A stretch of 64,000 bases of DNA, from the NCBI RefSeq assembly GCF_000214475.1, contig NZ_AFII01000002.1, forward strand, positions 744,001-808,000, given 5' to 3'. Made by a program: the position numbers and the translations under genes. The notes under the pieces were generated by a model. The model did not search any database. It saw nothing but the letters and a program-made list of their open reading frames with translations, and was not told the DNA's origin. Positions 46,756 through 56,168 of this stretch are shown in pieces (the first letter of the stretch is position 1; every line of letters starts with the position of its first letter). The stretch comes from Parvimonas sp. oral taxon 110 str. F0139. Its GTDB lineage: Bacteria > Bacillota > Clostridia > Tissierellales > Peptoniphilaceae.

Positions 46756-48081
46756 GTGAGTGTGAACACTTTTAAAGGTGGAAAGCATATCCACGACTTT
46801 AAAGAGTTGACTAATTCGAAGCCAATAAATTTTGGTTTTGTACCTAAGATAGTAACCATACCTCTATCACAACACTCAGGTGCACCCGCTACTTGTTTGG
46901 TTAGCAAGAATGATTTAGTAAAAGTTGGGCAAAAAATTGGTGAAGCTTCAGCTTTTATTTCTGCAAATGTTCATTCAAGTGTTAGTGGAAAAGTTAAATC
47001 TATTGATGAGATTATGACTGCAACAGGTGTTATGTGTCAAGGAGTAACTATCGAAAATGATGGTTTAGACGAATTGGGATATGAAGAAAAGAATTTAACA
47101 ATTGATGAAGTAAGCGCGACAGACATAATAGACGCCATAAAAGAAGCCGGAATTGTCGGACTTGGAGGTGCAGGATTTCCTACTCATGTTAAGTTAACTG
47201 CTAGAGAAGGACAAGTTACAGACTACATAATAATAAACTGCGCTGAATGTGAGCCATATTTAACAAGTGATCAACTTATGATGGAATTATATCCTGAAAA
47301 AGTTGTTATGGGACTTTTATTAGCAATGAAAGCAATGGGGGCCAAAAAAGGTATATTAGGTATTGAGGATAATAAGCCACTTGCTATTGATAAGTTAAAA
47401 GAAGCATCAAAATCTTATCCTGAGGTAACAGTAAGTGTTGTAAAGACTAAATATCCTCAAGGTGATCAAAAAAGGCTTATCCAAGCTACAACCGGAATAG
47501 TTGTACCTTCAGGTGCTTCTACTTCTGCGGTTGGAATAAGAGTAATAAATGCCAATACTGCGATTGCTATTAATGATGCTGTTTTACATGGGAAACCTCT
47601 ATATGAAAAGTTGGTTACTATGACAGGACATGCACTAAAGGATCCACAAAATGTTATGGTTAGAGTAGGATCAAAAGTTTCTGATATTGTAGAATTTATT
47701 GGAGGATATGAAAGTGAACCTGGAAAAATTATTTCAGGTGGACCAATGATGGGTGAAACTCAATATACTCCTAATGTAACTACAGGTAAACCTATGGGTG
47801 GACTACTTTTTATGACTCAGGAAGAAAGCGCTCCTAAAGCTGTAAGTCCTTGCATAAGATGTGGTAGATGTGTTGATATTTGCCCTGTATACTTACAGCC
47901 TTTGTATTTACAGCTATATACTTTGAAGCATAGAGTTGAAGAAGCTGAAAAATTACATTTAATGGATTGTATTGAATGTGGATCCTGTTCATATATTTGT
48001 CCGTCAAATAGACCTTTAGTTGAAACTATTAGACTTGGAAAAGCTGAAGTTAGAAAACAAGGTAAAGGAAAGAGAGAATAA
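46756..48081 (+). CDS. rnfC: Rnf complex subunit RnfC
   Basis: About 441 residues. The N-terminal barrel-sandwich part is followed by the NADH/FMN-binding glycine-rich loop GIVGLGGAGFPTHVK and NCAECEPYLTSDQ. Two [4Fe-4S] motifs follow, CIRCGRCVDICP and CIECGSCSYICP. It is the soluble NADH-side subunit of the ferredoxin:NAD+ oxidoreductase that pumps Na+ or H+. GTG 46756 is preferred, because AGAGGTGA lies just upstream and inside the longer frame from 46735. First of six contiguous genes in order C-D-G-E-A-B, as in clostridia. Confidence 0.95.
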   Translation: MSVNTFKGGKHIHDFKELTNSKPINFGFVPKIVTIPLSQHSGAPATCLVSKNDLVKVGQKIGEASAFISANVHSSVSGKVKSIDEIMTATGVMCQGVTIENDGLDELGYEEKNLTIDEVSATDIIDAIKEAGIVGLGGAGFPTHVKLTAREGQVTDYIIINCAECEPYLTSDQLMMELYPEKVVMGLLLAMKAMGAKKGILGIEDNKPLAIDKLKEASKSYPEVTVSVVKTKYPQGDQKRLIQATTGIVVPSGASTSAVGIRVINANTAIAINDAVLHGKPLYEKLVTMTGHALKDPQNVMVRVGSKVSDIVEFIGGYESEPGKIISGGPMMGETQYTPNVTTGKPMGGLLFMTQEESAPKAVSPCIRCGRCVDICPVYLQPLYLQLYTLKHRVEEAEKLHLMDCIECGSCSYICPSNRPLVETIRLGKAEVRKQGKGKRE

Positions 48082-48091
48082 GGAGGGTACT

Positions 48092-49549
48092 ATGGACGAA
48101 AAAGATTTAAAAGTTGAAGTCCCTTCTGAATTGAAAAAGGGAACAGATATAGATACAAAAGAAACCGAAGTCATAACTGAAAATGTTGAAGAAGTAAAAG
48201 AAGTTGAAGGTGAAAATATTGAAACAGCTTCAACTACTGAAGAAACAAAATCAGAAAGACCTGTAAGAGAAAGAAGAGAAAGAACTCCAAGAGAACCTAG
48301 AGAGAGGGCAGAACGTCCTGCAAGGGGAAGAAGATCAAGAGTTGCATCTGATGATGTATCAACAAGTTCTGAAACTGTAGAAAATTCAGAATCAGGTGAA
48401 GAAGCTAAGACAGAACGTCCTGCAAGAGAAAGACGTGAAAGAACTCCAAGAGAACCTAGAGAGAGGGCAGAACGTCCTGCAAGAGAAAGAAGAGAGAGAT
48501 CTGCTGAAGCTGGAGATTCTTCAGAAGAAAGACCTACAAGGGAAAGAAGAGAAAGACCCGCAAGAGGAGGACGTAACGAAGAACCACAAATGAGATTATT
48601 TGTTGGATCATCTCCTCATTTAAGAAGTGAAGCAACAGTAAGTACTGTTATGAGAGATGTTGTTATAGCTTTGATACCAACATTACTTGCTGGAATTTAT
48701 TTCTTTGGGTTAAGAGCATTATTAGTTACATTAGTATCTGTAGTTTTTGCTGTAGGTTCTGAATATGTTTATGAAAAATTTACACATAGACCTATTACTA
48801 TAAAAGATTATTCAGCAGTAATTACCGGAATGCTTTTAGCTTTCAATGTGCCATCTACAATTCCATATTGGATGGTTGCACTTGGAAGTATGTTCGCTAT
48901 TATAATCGTTAAACAATTATACGGTGGACTTGGAATGAACTTTATGAACCCTGCACTTGCTGCAAGAGCTGCATTAATGGCATCATTCCCAACAGCAATG
49001 GCAAATTATGCTGCACCTAATACAACAATTTCAAATTTAATAAATTCATCAACTTACTCTTCACTAGATGCTACAACTTTTGCAACACCTTTATCAAAGG
49101 GAACTCAAGTTAATTTTCTTGAAGCATTTATTGGTGTTAGAGGTGGTTGTATCGGTGAAGTTTCAACTATATGCTTATTGATTGGAGCTGGATATTTATT
49201 ATATAGAGGAGTTATTCAACTTAGAATTCCACTAGTATTTATATCTACAACAGCAGTTGTTTTAGCTCTTACAGGAACAGCAATAGCTGATTTGCCAGTT
49301 CAACTTTTAATGGGTGGACTTATATTAGGGGCATTCTTTATGGCTACTGATTATGTATCAGCTCCCGTTAATAGAAAAGCTCAAATATTTTTCGCTATGG
49401 GCTGTGGTATAATTACCGCACTTATAAGAAACTTTGGTAATTTACCTGAAGGTGTAAGTTATTCTATTCTATTTATGAATATCTTAACACCACTTTTGGA
49501 AAAATATTGTGTCCCTAAAGTTTTTGGAGAAGGGAGAGTTAAAAAGTAA
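48092..49549 (+). CDS. rnfD: Rnf complex subunit RnfD with unusual charged N-terminal extension
   Basis: 485 residues; ordinary RnfD proteins are ~300-350. Residues ~1-60 are acidic and ~60-170 consist of Arg/Glu/Pro repeats (SERPVRERRERTPREPRER, AERPARGRR, recurring twice). The normal RnfD starts near LFVGSSPHLRSEATV. About nine membrane helices follow, with the flavinylation region DATTFATPLSKG, where the acceptor Thr stands in FATPL in place of the usual GATPL. GGAGG lies 6 nt before ATG 48092, so the extension is translated in frame. It overlaps rnfG by 1 nt. The extension is predicted to be disordered and cytoplasmic. Confidence 0.92.
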   Translation: MDEKDLKVEVPSELKKGTDIDTKETEVITENVEEVKEVEGENIETASTTEETKSERPVRERRERTPREPRERAERPARGRRSRVASDDVSTSSETVENSESGEEAKTERPARERRERTPREPRERAERPARERRERSAEAGDSSEERPTRERRERPARGGRNEEPQMRLFVGSSPHLRSEATVSTVMRDVVIALIPTLLAGIYFFGLRALLVTLVSVVFAVGSEYVYEKFTHRPITIKDYSAVITGMLLAFNVPSTIPYWMVALGSMFAIIIVKQLYGGLGMNFMNPALAARAALMASFPTAMANYAAPNTTISNLINSSTYSSLDATTFATPLSKGTQVNFLEAFIGVRGGCIGEVSTICLLIGAGYLLYRGVIQLRIPLVFISTTAVVLALTGTAIADLPVQLLMGGLILGAFFMATDYVSAPVNRKAQIFFAMGCGIITALIRNFGNLPEGVSYSILFMNILTPLLEKYCVPKVFGEGRVKK

Positions 49550-50127
49550 TGAAAGAAACTATTAAATTGACAGTCAGATTGTTTATAATTACTGCAATTG
49601 CAGGTTTCGTCCTTGCGTTTGCAAATAGTTTTACTTCTCCGGTTATTAAAGCAAGAGAAAAGGCTCAATATGAGGCAGCTTTGAAGGAAGTTTTTTCTGA
49701 TGCAGATAAGTTTGAAACTTTAGAAGAAGAAAAACTTAATACAATAAAAACAAAGATAAAAAATATAGAAAAAATAGAAGTTGCGAAGAAATCAGATAAA
49801 ACTGTGGGGTATGTTTTTAAAACATTAGGAAAAAATGGTTATGGTGGAGACATTTCAATGCTTATGGCTGTAAATACCGAAAGTCAAACTATAGTTGGGT
49901 TTAAAGTTTTAAAACATAGTGAAACACCTGGACTTGGAAGTAGAGTAACGACTGATGAATATGCAAAAAGTGTTGTCGGAAACAAAGTTACTGAACATCT
50001 AGTAAAAAATTTACATCCAGATGCAGATAATGATATTCAAGCAATAACAGGAACAACAATAAGTGTTAATGCAGTTTTAAATGGACTAAATGCCGCAATA
50101 GATGCATTACAAGAACTTGCAAAGTAG
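49549..50127 (+). CDS. rnfG: Rnf complex subunit RnfG (FMN-binding)
   Basis: 192 residues: one N-terminal helix, then an extracytoplasmic FMN-binding domain. VGFKVLKHSETPGLGSRVT is a family hallmark, and the covalent-FMN motif reads AITGTTISVNAV, with T-G-T-T where S/T-G-A-T is usual. The acceptor Thr is kept. The start overlaps the rnfD stop by 1 nt. Flavin attachment would need an ApbE transferase, which is not in the window. Confidence 0.94.
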   Translation: MKETIKLTVRLFIITAIAGFVLAFANSFTSPVIKAREKAQYEAALKEVFSDADKFETLEEEKLNTIKTKIKNIEKIEVAKKSDKTVGYVFKTLGKNGYGGDISMLMAVNTESQTIVGFKVLKHSETPGLGSRVTTDEYAKSVVGNKVTEHLVKNLHPDADNDIQAITGTTISVNAVLNGLNAAIDALQELAK

Positions 50128-50137
50128 GAGGGACAAT

Positions 50138-50752
50138 ATGAAATTAAAAAAGATTTTCTTTGATGGTATATTTTCAAACAACCCTGTACTTGTTCAACTT
50201 GTTGGTATGTGTTCCGTTTTAGCGGTAACAACAAGTGTTGTAAATGCGATAGGTATGGGTTCATCAGTAATATTTGTAGTAACTTGTTCAAATATTGTAA
50301 TTTCGAGCCTTAGGAAATTTATTCCAGATAAAGTGAGAATTCCTGCTTATGTAGTAATTATAGCTACATTCGTAACATTGGTACAAATGTTCTTATCAGC
50401 TTACATACCTGCACTTTATGATAGTTTGGGACTTTTTATACCACTTATAGTAGTAAACTGTTTAATCTTAGCAAGAGCAGAATCTTTTGCATCAAAAAAT
50501 TCAGTTTTTTCATCAATGATAGACGGAGTAGGACAAGGAATTGGATTTACTTGTGCATTGATTGTACTAGCAAGTGTTCGTGAAGTTTTAGGTAATGGAA
50601 CTTGGTTAGGATTTCCTATTCTTGGAAAAAATTATGTAAGTATTGGTGTTATCACACAAGCTCCAGGAGCTTTCATTATTCTTGGACTTTTGGTAGCAGG
50701 ATTTAATATGATAAGTAGAAAAGTTAATGCTAAAAAAGAAGGAGGTAACTAA
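50138..50752 (+). CDS. rnfE: Rnf complex subunit RnfE
   Basis: A 204-residue integral membrane subunit with six helices. FFDGIFSNNPVLVQLVGMCSVLAVTTSV is the conserved start, and LVVNCLILARAESFA-type residues with one membrane Cys (VVNC) mirror RnfA and bind the intramembrane iron centre. AGGAGGGA precedes ATG 50138, and the open frame upstream to 50102 is not used. It overlaps rnfA by 1 nt. Confidence 0.95.
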   Translation: MKLKKIFFDGIFSNNPVLVQLVGMCSVLAVTTSVVNAIGMGSSVIFVVTCSNIVISSLRKFIPDKVRIPAYVVIIATFVTLVQMFLSAYIPALYDSLGLFIPLIVVNCLILARAESFASKNSVFSSMIDGVGQGIGFTCALIVLASVREVLGNGTWLGFPILGKNYVSIGVITQAPGAFIILGLLVAGFNMISRKVNAKKEGGN

Positions 50753-51327
50753 TGGGTACAATATTAAAAATTTTAGTTGCATCAATTTTAGTAAATAACT
50801 ATGTTTTAGGACAATTTTTAGGAATTTGTCCACTGATTGGTGTATCAAATAAAGTTGAAACTGCATTTGGTATGGGTATGGCAGTTACATTTGTAATTAC
50901 AATTTCAAGTGCTGTAACATGGGTAATTCAAAAAACATTATTGGATACTTTAGGACTTGAATATTTACAAACAATCGTGTTTATACTTGTAATAGCAACT
51001 TTAGTACAATTTGTTGAAATGGTACTTAAAAAAATGAGTCCAAATCTTTATAATGCTTTGGGAGTTTTCCTACCACTTATAACAACAAACTGTGTAGTTT
51101 TAGGTGTTGCAATTACAAATATACAAAAAGAATATAATTTGTTAGAAACAATATTTAATGGTTTAGGAGCATCACTAGGCTTTTTATTAGCCATTGTTTG
51201 CTTGGCTTCTATAAGAGAAAAATTGGAAGTAACAGAAGTTCCTAAAAATCTTGAAGGAGTTCCTCTTACATTAATTACCATTGGACTTATGTCTTTAGCA
51301 TTTTATGGATTTGCGGGATTAGTATAG
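50752..51327 (+). CDS. rnfA: Rnf complex subunit RnfA
   Basis: A 191-residue six-helix membrane protein homologous to RnfE, with inverted topology. VNNYVLGQFLGICPLIGVS and LITTNCVVLGVAI carry the two cysteines that, with those of RnfE, hold an intramembrane [2Fe-2S] centre. Translationally coupled to rnfE by a 1-nt overlap and preceded by GGAGG. Length and motifs are fully typical. Confidence 0.96.
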   Translation: MGTILKILVASILVNNYVLGQFLGICPLIGVSNKVETAFGMGMAVTFVITISSAVTWVIQKTLLDTLGLEYLQTIVFILVIATLVQFVEMVLKKMSPNLYNALGVFLPLITTNCVVLGVAITNIQKEYNLLETIFNGLGASLGFLLAIVCLASIREKLEVTEVPKNLEGVPLTLITIGLMSLAFYGFAGLV

Positions 51328-51337
51328 AGGTGAGATT

Positions 51338-52171
51338 ATGAATGATATTATGATACCAGTTTTGTTACTTAGTATTTTAGGTATTGTATTTGCATTGATA
51401 CTTGGATTTGCATCAAAAGTATTTTTTGTAAAAGTAGATGAAAAAGTTATACAAGTTAGAAATGAATTACCTGGAGCAAACTGTGGTGCTTGTGGATTTC
51501 CAGGTTGTGATGGTCTTGCAAAAGCCATTGCGGAAGGAACTGCAGGAATAAATGCTTGTCCTGTTGGTGGGGCTGACTTAGTTGCAAGACTTGCAAAACT
51601 TTTAGGAGCTGAAGCTGGCGAAGTTCAAAGAATGGTAGCTTGTGTAATGTGTCAAGGTGATAAAGATTTTGCAAAAGAAAAATACATATATACTGGCATT
51701 AGAGATTGTAGAGTAAACAACTCAATGCAAGGTGGAAGCAAGATTTGTGCTTATGGATGCTTAGGCTGTGGTACTTGTCAAGATGTTTGTGGATTCAATG
51801 CAATAGATATGATAAATGGGATTGCAGTTGTTAATAAAGAAAATTGTACAGCTTGTAATAAGTGTATAGAAATCTGTCCAAAGAACTTAATTGATTTAGT
51901 TCCTTACGAACAAACAGTTATGGTAAAATGTAAGAGTTTTGCAGCTGGGAATGTTGTTAAAAATGCATGTAAAGTTGGATGTATTGGTTGTAAAATGTGT
52001 GCAAGAGTATATCCTGAAGCATTTGTTATCGAAAACAATTTAGCTGTTCTAAATTACAAACACGGTTTAGATGAAGATTTACTTTTACAAGCAGCGGATA
52101 AATGTCCTACAAATGCAATTCATCCAGGACTAATAAAGAAAATGGCTGAAAAAGTAAATGAAGTAGCATAA
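51338..52171 (+). CDS. rnfB: Rnf complex subunit RnfB, apparently lacking one [4Fe-4S] cluster
   Basis: 277 residues: an N-terminal helix, the GANCGACGFPGCDGLAKAI four-Cys motif, a CVMCQG region, then ferredoxin domains CLGCGTCQDVCGFNAI and CTACNKCIEICP. The last ferredoxin-like pair reads CIGCKMCARVYPEAF then LDEDLLLQAADKCPTNAI: the fourth Cys of motif one is Tyr, and the first three of motif two are absent. In two-cluster ferredoxins those four residues bind the same cluster, so exactly one cluster is missing and its partner is intact. It accepts electrons from ferredoxin. It starts 11 nt after rnfA and is followed by a terminator. Confidence 0.94.
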   Translation: MNDIMIPVLLLSILGIVFALILGFASKVFFVKVDEKVIQVRNELPGANCGACGFPGCDGLAKAIAEGTAGINACPVGGADLVARLAKLLGAEAGEVQRMVACVMCQGDKDFAKEKYIYTGIRDCRVNNSMQGGSKICAYGCLGCGTCQDVCGFNAIDMINGIAVVNKENCTACNKCIEICPKNLIDLVPYEQTVMVKCKSFAAGNVVKNACKVGCIGCKMCARVYPEAFVIENNLAVLNYKHGLDEDLLLQAADKCPTNAIHPGLIKKMAEKVNEVA

Positions 52172-52174
52172 CTT

Positions 52175-52201
52175 AAGAGCGAAGAAAATTCGCTCTTTTT
52201 T
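52175..52201 (+). terminator. rnf operon terminator
   Basis: AAGAGCGAA-gaaaa-TTCGCTCTT followed by T's. Confidence 0.92.
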
Positions 52202-52237
52202 TAGTATATTTTTATTATAGTTTTTTTATAAAAAAAC

Positions 52238-52266
52238 TTGACTTGAAAACATTTCCATATTATAAT
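52238..52266 (+). promoter_or_regulatory. Promoter of the EF-G-like gene
   Basis: TTGACT (52238-52243) and TATAAT (52261-52266), 17-nt spacer. Confidence 0.85.
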
Positions 52267-52318
52267 ATCTTTAAGGTATTAATTTATCTATTTTACAATA
52301 TGTTAGGGGGAATTAGAT

Positions 52319-54379
52319 ATGAAATCATATTCTACAGAAAAGATTAGAAATCTTGTGTTAGTCGGACATAGTGCCAGTGGTAAGACTTCAGTTTGTGAAG
52401 CTTTACTATATAAAACAGGCAATTTGAAAAGACTTGGTAAGATTGAGGACGGAAATACCGTAACTGACTTTGATAAAGAAGAAATTTCAAGAGGAGTTTC
52501 TATTTCAACTGCTATTGCACCAGTTGAATGGAGAGACTTTAAGATAAATTTAATTGACACTCCGGGATATTTTGATTTTAGTGGAGAAGTTTATAGTTCT
52601 CTAAGAGCATCTGAAGCAGCTTTGGTTGTTTTAGATGCGCAAAATGGTATAGAAGTAGGAGCTGAAAAGGTCTTAAAATATACTGAAAGTATTGAATTAC
52701 CAAGAATCATTTTTGTAAATAAAATGGATAAAGAAAATGTAAACTTTGCGAAAGTAGTTAGTGATTTACACATAGCTTTTGGTAAAAAAGTTATTCCATT
52801 TACACTTGCTTTAGGCGAAGGGGAAAATTTTAAAGGTATTATTGACGTTTTAAATAAAAAAGCTTATGAATATGATGGATTTGAAAGAAAAGAAGTTGAA
52901 ATCCCTGAAATAAGAATTGAAGAAGTAAATCATGTTTATGACACAATAGTGGAAGTTGTAGCAGAAACAGATGATGAACTTATGGAAAAATTTTTCGACG
53001 GAGAAGAATTTAGTCATGAAGAATTTATGAAGGGTGTTACAAGTGCATTATTAAATGGTTCTGCTGTTCCTTTGATTTGTGGTTCTGCTACAACAGGAGC
53101 CGGAATTGATATGTTACTTGATGTTATCACTGATTATATGCCTGCTCCAAATGATGAAAGAGCAAAAAGAGGCTTTAGAAATGAAGATGATAATGTTAGA
53201 AAGATTGATGTTAATGAACCTTTCTCAGCAGTTGTTTTTAAGACTATTGTTGATCCATTCGTTGGAAGAATTTCAATTTTCAAAGTGATGAGTGGTAAGA
53301 TTACTAAAGATACTGAAATTTTTAATTCAACTAAAGATGAATTAGATAAGGCTGCTGGACTTTTCTTCTTAAGAGGAAAAACTCAAATAGAAACATCAGA
53401 AATTATTGCAGGGGATATTGGAGCTGTTTCAAAACTTAATTTAACAGAAACAGGAGATACTATTTGCGATAAAGTAAATAAAACCCTTTATAAGAAGATT
53501 AAGTATCCTAAACCAAACCTTTATTTTGCAATTGAACCTAAATCAAAAAATGATGAAGATAAGATTTCCCAAGCTCTTCATAAATTACATGAAGAAGATC
53601 CAAGTTTTGTTTCTGAAAGAAATGCAGAAACAAAACAACATTTAATCGGTGGACAAGGAAATGTTCAACTTCAAATTGTTTTAGATAAACTAAAAAATGT
53701 TTATGGTGTAGAAACAAATATTGTTCCTTTAAGAATTGCATATAGAGAAACTATTAAAGGAAAGTCTGATGTTCAAGGAAAACATAAAAAGCAATCTGGT
53801 GGTGCAGGGCAATACGGAGATGTATTTATGAGATTTGAACCAACTACAGAAGAGTTTGAATTTGCTGAAGAAGTTTTTGGTGGAGCTGTTCCTAGAAATT
53901 ACTTCCCAGCTGTTGAAAAAGGTATTAGAGATAGTCTTGAAAAAGGAATTTTAGCGGGATATCCTGTTGTAAATGTTAAGGCGACTCTTTATGATGGTTC
54001 ATATCATCCAGTTGACTCTAACGAAATGGCATTTAAAATTGCCGCATCTCTAGCATTTAAAAAAGGCATGGAACAAGCTAATCCTGTTTTACTTGAACCT
54101 ATAATGAAAGTTGAAGTTAGAATTCCTGAAAGCTATATGGGTGATGTAATGGGTGACTTGAATAAGAGAAGAGGAAAAGTTTTAGGTATGGAAATGCTTG
54201 AAGATGGAACTCAACTTGTTATTGGAGAAGCACCACATTCAGAGCTTTTTGAATATGCTATAGATTTAAGATCAATGACTCAAGCAAGAGGAGACTTTAC
54301 TATGGAATTTGATAGATATGAAGAAGTCCCTGCAAATATTGCTGAAAAGATTATTGAAGAATCAAAAGCAGAAAAATAG
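52319..54379 (+). CDS. Elongation factor G-like translational GTPase
   Basis: 686 residues with the full EF-G domain order. G1 is GHSASGKTS (EF-G proper has GHIDAGKTT), then IDTPGYFDF (G3) and VNKMDKENVNF (G4), with domains IV-V containing GGAGQYGDV and VEVRIPESYMGDVMGDLNKRRGKV. The altered G1 and low similarity to FusA fit the EF-G-like paralogue found in many Firmicutes, whose exact role in ribosome function is unclear. It has its own promoter and terminator and no rpsL/rpsG/tuf neighbours, which also argues against it being the main EF-G. Confidence 0.9.
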   Translation: MKSYSTEKIRNLVLVGHSASGKTSVCEALLYKTGNLKRLGKIEDGNTVTDFDKEEISRGVSISTAIAPVEWRDFKINLIDTPGYFDFSGEVYSSLRASEAALVVLDAQNGIEVGAEKVLKYTESIELPRIIFVNKMDKENVNFAKVVSDLHIAFGKKVIPFTLALGEGENFKGIIDVLNKKAYEYDGFERKEVEIPEIRIEEVNHVYDTIVEVVAETDDELMEKFFDGEEFSHEEFMKGVTSALLNGSAVPLICGSATTGAGIDMLLDVITDYMPAPNDERAKRGFRNEDDNVRKIDVNEPFSAVVFKTIVDPFVGRISIFKVMSGKITKDTEIFNSTKDELDKAAGLFFLRGKTQIETSEIIAGDIGAVSKLNLTETGDTICDKVNKTLYKKIKYPKPNLYFAIEPKSKNDEDKISQALHKLHEEDPSFVSERNAETKQHLIGGQGNVQLQIVLDKLKNVYGVETNIVPLRIAYRETIKGKSDVQGKHKKQSGGAGQYGDVFMRFEPTTEEFEFAEEVFGGAVPRNYFPAVEKGIRDSLEKGILAGYPVVNVKATLYDGSYHPVDSNEMAFKIAASLAFKKGMEQANPVLLEPIMKVEVRIPESYMGDVMGDLNKRRGKVLGMEMLEDGTQLVIGEAPHSELFEYAIDLRSMTQARGDFTMEFDRYEEVPANIAEKIIEESKAEK

Positions 54380-54397
54380 ATAAGTAGATAATTATAA

Positions 54398-54446
54398 AAT
54401 CCACCCTTCTACGATATAACACATTATATAAGGGTGGATTTTTTTA
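54398..54446 (+). terminator. Terminator of the EF-G-like gene
   Basis: AATCCACCCTT and AAGGGTGGATT (11 bp) with a T tail. Confidence 0.9.
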
Positions 54447-54473
54447 CATATGAAGAACTAAAGGAGAGAGTAT

Positions 54474-55058
54474 ATGCGTAATGAAAGATTACCTGCAGAG
54501 GAAAGAAAATGGCAGATAAGATATGCTGCTAAAAATGTATTTCTTAGTAAGGGATTTCATAACACAACTATGGAAGACGTTATTGCCGAGAGCAAAATGA
54601 GTAAGGGTGGAGTTTATAGATATTATAAAAGTACTTCTGATATGCTCTATGACCTAATGGAAGATGGTTGTGAATATAGATACAATATAGTAGATAATTT
54701 TTTGACTATAAATAAAAATTTGGATAAATATGATGCTGTTGCAGAAATGATTACAGAAAAAATTCTAGATGATAATGAACTTTCTAAGGTTTATGTTATG
54801 TTTCTTCAAGAAAAGCAATATGATGAAAATTTAGAAAAATTATTTTTGAAATTGAAAGAAGAGACTTTCATTGAGTTAAAAAAACTCTATGAAAAATTTG
54901 GCTTTTCTTTTAATTATTATGAATATGATTTTTTAACAGACTTTATGAACAGTCTAATTTTAGGAAGAGAAATATTAACTGCAAAAAATTCATTTTCTAA
55001 GAACAGAGTGGTTCTTAAAAATTTTATTTATGATTATCTAAAAAATTTAGAAGAGTAG
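54474..55058 (+). CDS. TetR/AcrR-family transcriptional regulator
   Basis: 194 residues. The N-terminal helix-turn-helix is AAKNVFLSKGFHNTTMEDVIAESKMSKGGVYRYYKSTSDML, the classical TetR DNA-binding core. The C-terminal domain is helical and ligand-binding, with no recognisable specificity. AAAGGAGAGAG precedes the ATG. No transporter is adjacent; the downstream rluA-type gene is the only co-directional neighbour, beyond a terminator, so the target is not evident. Confidence 0.92.
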   Translation: MRNERLPAEERKWQIRYAAKNVFLSKGFHNTTMEDVIAESKMSKGGVYRYYKSTSDMLYDLMEDGCEYRYNIVDNFLTINKNLDKYDAVAEMITEKILDDNELSKVYVMFLQEKQYDENLEKLFLKLKEETFIELKKLYEKFGFSFNYYEYDFLTDFMNSLILGREILTAKNSFSKNRVVLKNFIYDYLKNLEE

Positions 55059-55077
55059 TATAACTGCTCTTTTTTTA
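55052..55077 (+). terminator. TetR gene terminator overlapping its stop codon
   Basis: AGAGTAG-tataa-CTGCTCT (one G-T pair) then seven T. Confidence 0.8.
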
Positions 55078-55147
55078 TTGACATAAAAAATTATATGGTT
55101 TATAATTTGTTTTAATTGAATTTAAATTTTAAATAAGTGAGATAATT

Positions 55148-56104
55148 ATGAGAGATATTGAAGTTAATAATAATGATTCCGGACAAAGAATTGATAGATT
55201 TTTAAAAAAATATTTGAATAATGCGAGTACTTCTATGATTCAAAAATTTTTGAGAACAAAAAAGATAAAAGTTAATAGAAAAAAAGTTGATTCAAGTTAT
55301 ATTTTAGCCTTAAATGATGTAATTAATATTTTTATTTATGAGGAAGAACTTGAAAAACTGATAGTTTCGAAATCAAAAAAATATTCTTATTCAAAAAAAC
55401 TAGATATTATTTATGAAGATGAAAATATTATTGTTATGAATAAACCTAAAAATTTATTGTCCCATGCATCATCTAAAGAAGATTATGGAAATAATTTGGT
55501 GGATTTTATGATTGGATATTTGCTTGAAAAGGGAGATTATAATCCAAGAGCTGAAAAGACTTTTGTTCCTGCGATTATCAACAGACTAGATAGGAATACT
55601 TCAGGTCTTGTTGTAGGAGCTAAAAATTCTAAAGCCCTAAGAGAGTTAAATAAAATAAAGGAAAAATCTATTGAAAAGTATTATAAAACCATAGTAAGTG
55701 GAAAGGTCAAAAAAAATTTTGTAATTAATGAAAAGCTTGAAAAAGATGAAGAAAAAAACAAATCCTCAATTTCTGGAAATGGGAAAGAATCTATAACAGA
55801 AGTTTATGTAGAACAAAATAATGATGATTTTAGTCTGCTTAAAATAAAGCTTATTACTGGAAGAACACACCAGATTAGAAGTCATTTAAGTAGTAAGGGA
55901 TTTTGTATTATTGGTGATATTAAATATGGAAATGCAAAAGTTAATAAGTTTTTTAGAGATAATTTTGATTTAAGAAGTCAATTTTTACATGCGGAAACAA
56001 TAATTTTTAAAGATATTGTTGGAGATTTGAGTTATCTTAATAATAAAGAATTTTTTGCTCCAATGGATGATATTTATAAAAATATAATTCGAAAAATATT
56101 TTGA
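55148..56104 (+). CDS. RluA-family pseudouridine synthase
   Basis: 318 residues. An N-terminal S4-like RNA-binding domain (GQRIDRFLKKYLNNASTSMIQKFLRTKKIKVNRKKV) is followed by the catalytic domain with IINRLDRNTSGLVVGAKN (catalytic Asp) and LITGRTHQIRSHLSSKG. Such enzymes isomerise uridines in 23S rRNA or tRNA; the S4 layout resembles RluC/RluD, but the exact site cannot be assigned. The ribosome site is weak. The 64-nt space to the first HesB-like gene holds no terminator, so the two may be co-transcribed. Confidence 0.92.
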   Translation: MRDIEVNNNDSGQRIDRFLKKYLNNASTSMIQKFLRTKKIKVNRKKVDSSYILALNDVINIFIYEEELEKLIVSKSKKYSYSKKLDIIYEDENIIVMNKPKNLLSHASSKEDYGNNLVDFMIGYLLEKGDYNPRAEKTFVPAIINRLDRNTSGLVVGAKNSKALRELNKIKEKSIEKYYKTIVSGKVKKNFVINEKLEKDEEKNKSSISGNGKESITEVYVEQNNDDFSLLKIKLITGRTHQIRSHLSSKGFCIIGDIKYGNAKVNKFFRDNFDLRSQFLHAETIIFKDIVGDLSYLNNKEFFAPMDDIYKNIIRKIF

Positions 56105-56168
56105 TAGAAAGTTATATAACTTTTGTGATGGGTATATTCTTCATATCAGAACATTATAGGAGAGTATT

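Noticed and set aside
52319..54379. Canonical EF-G (fusA)
   Set aside because: The G1 motif is GHSASGKTS, not GHIDAGKTT, and there is no ribosomal-protein operon context; it fits the EF-G-like paralogue.
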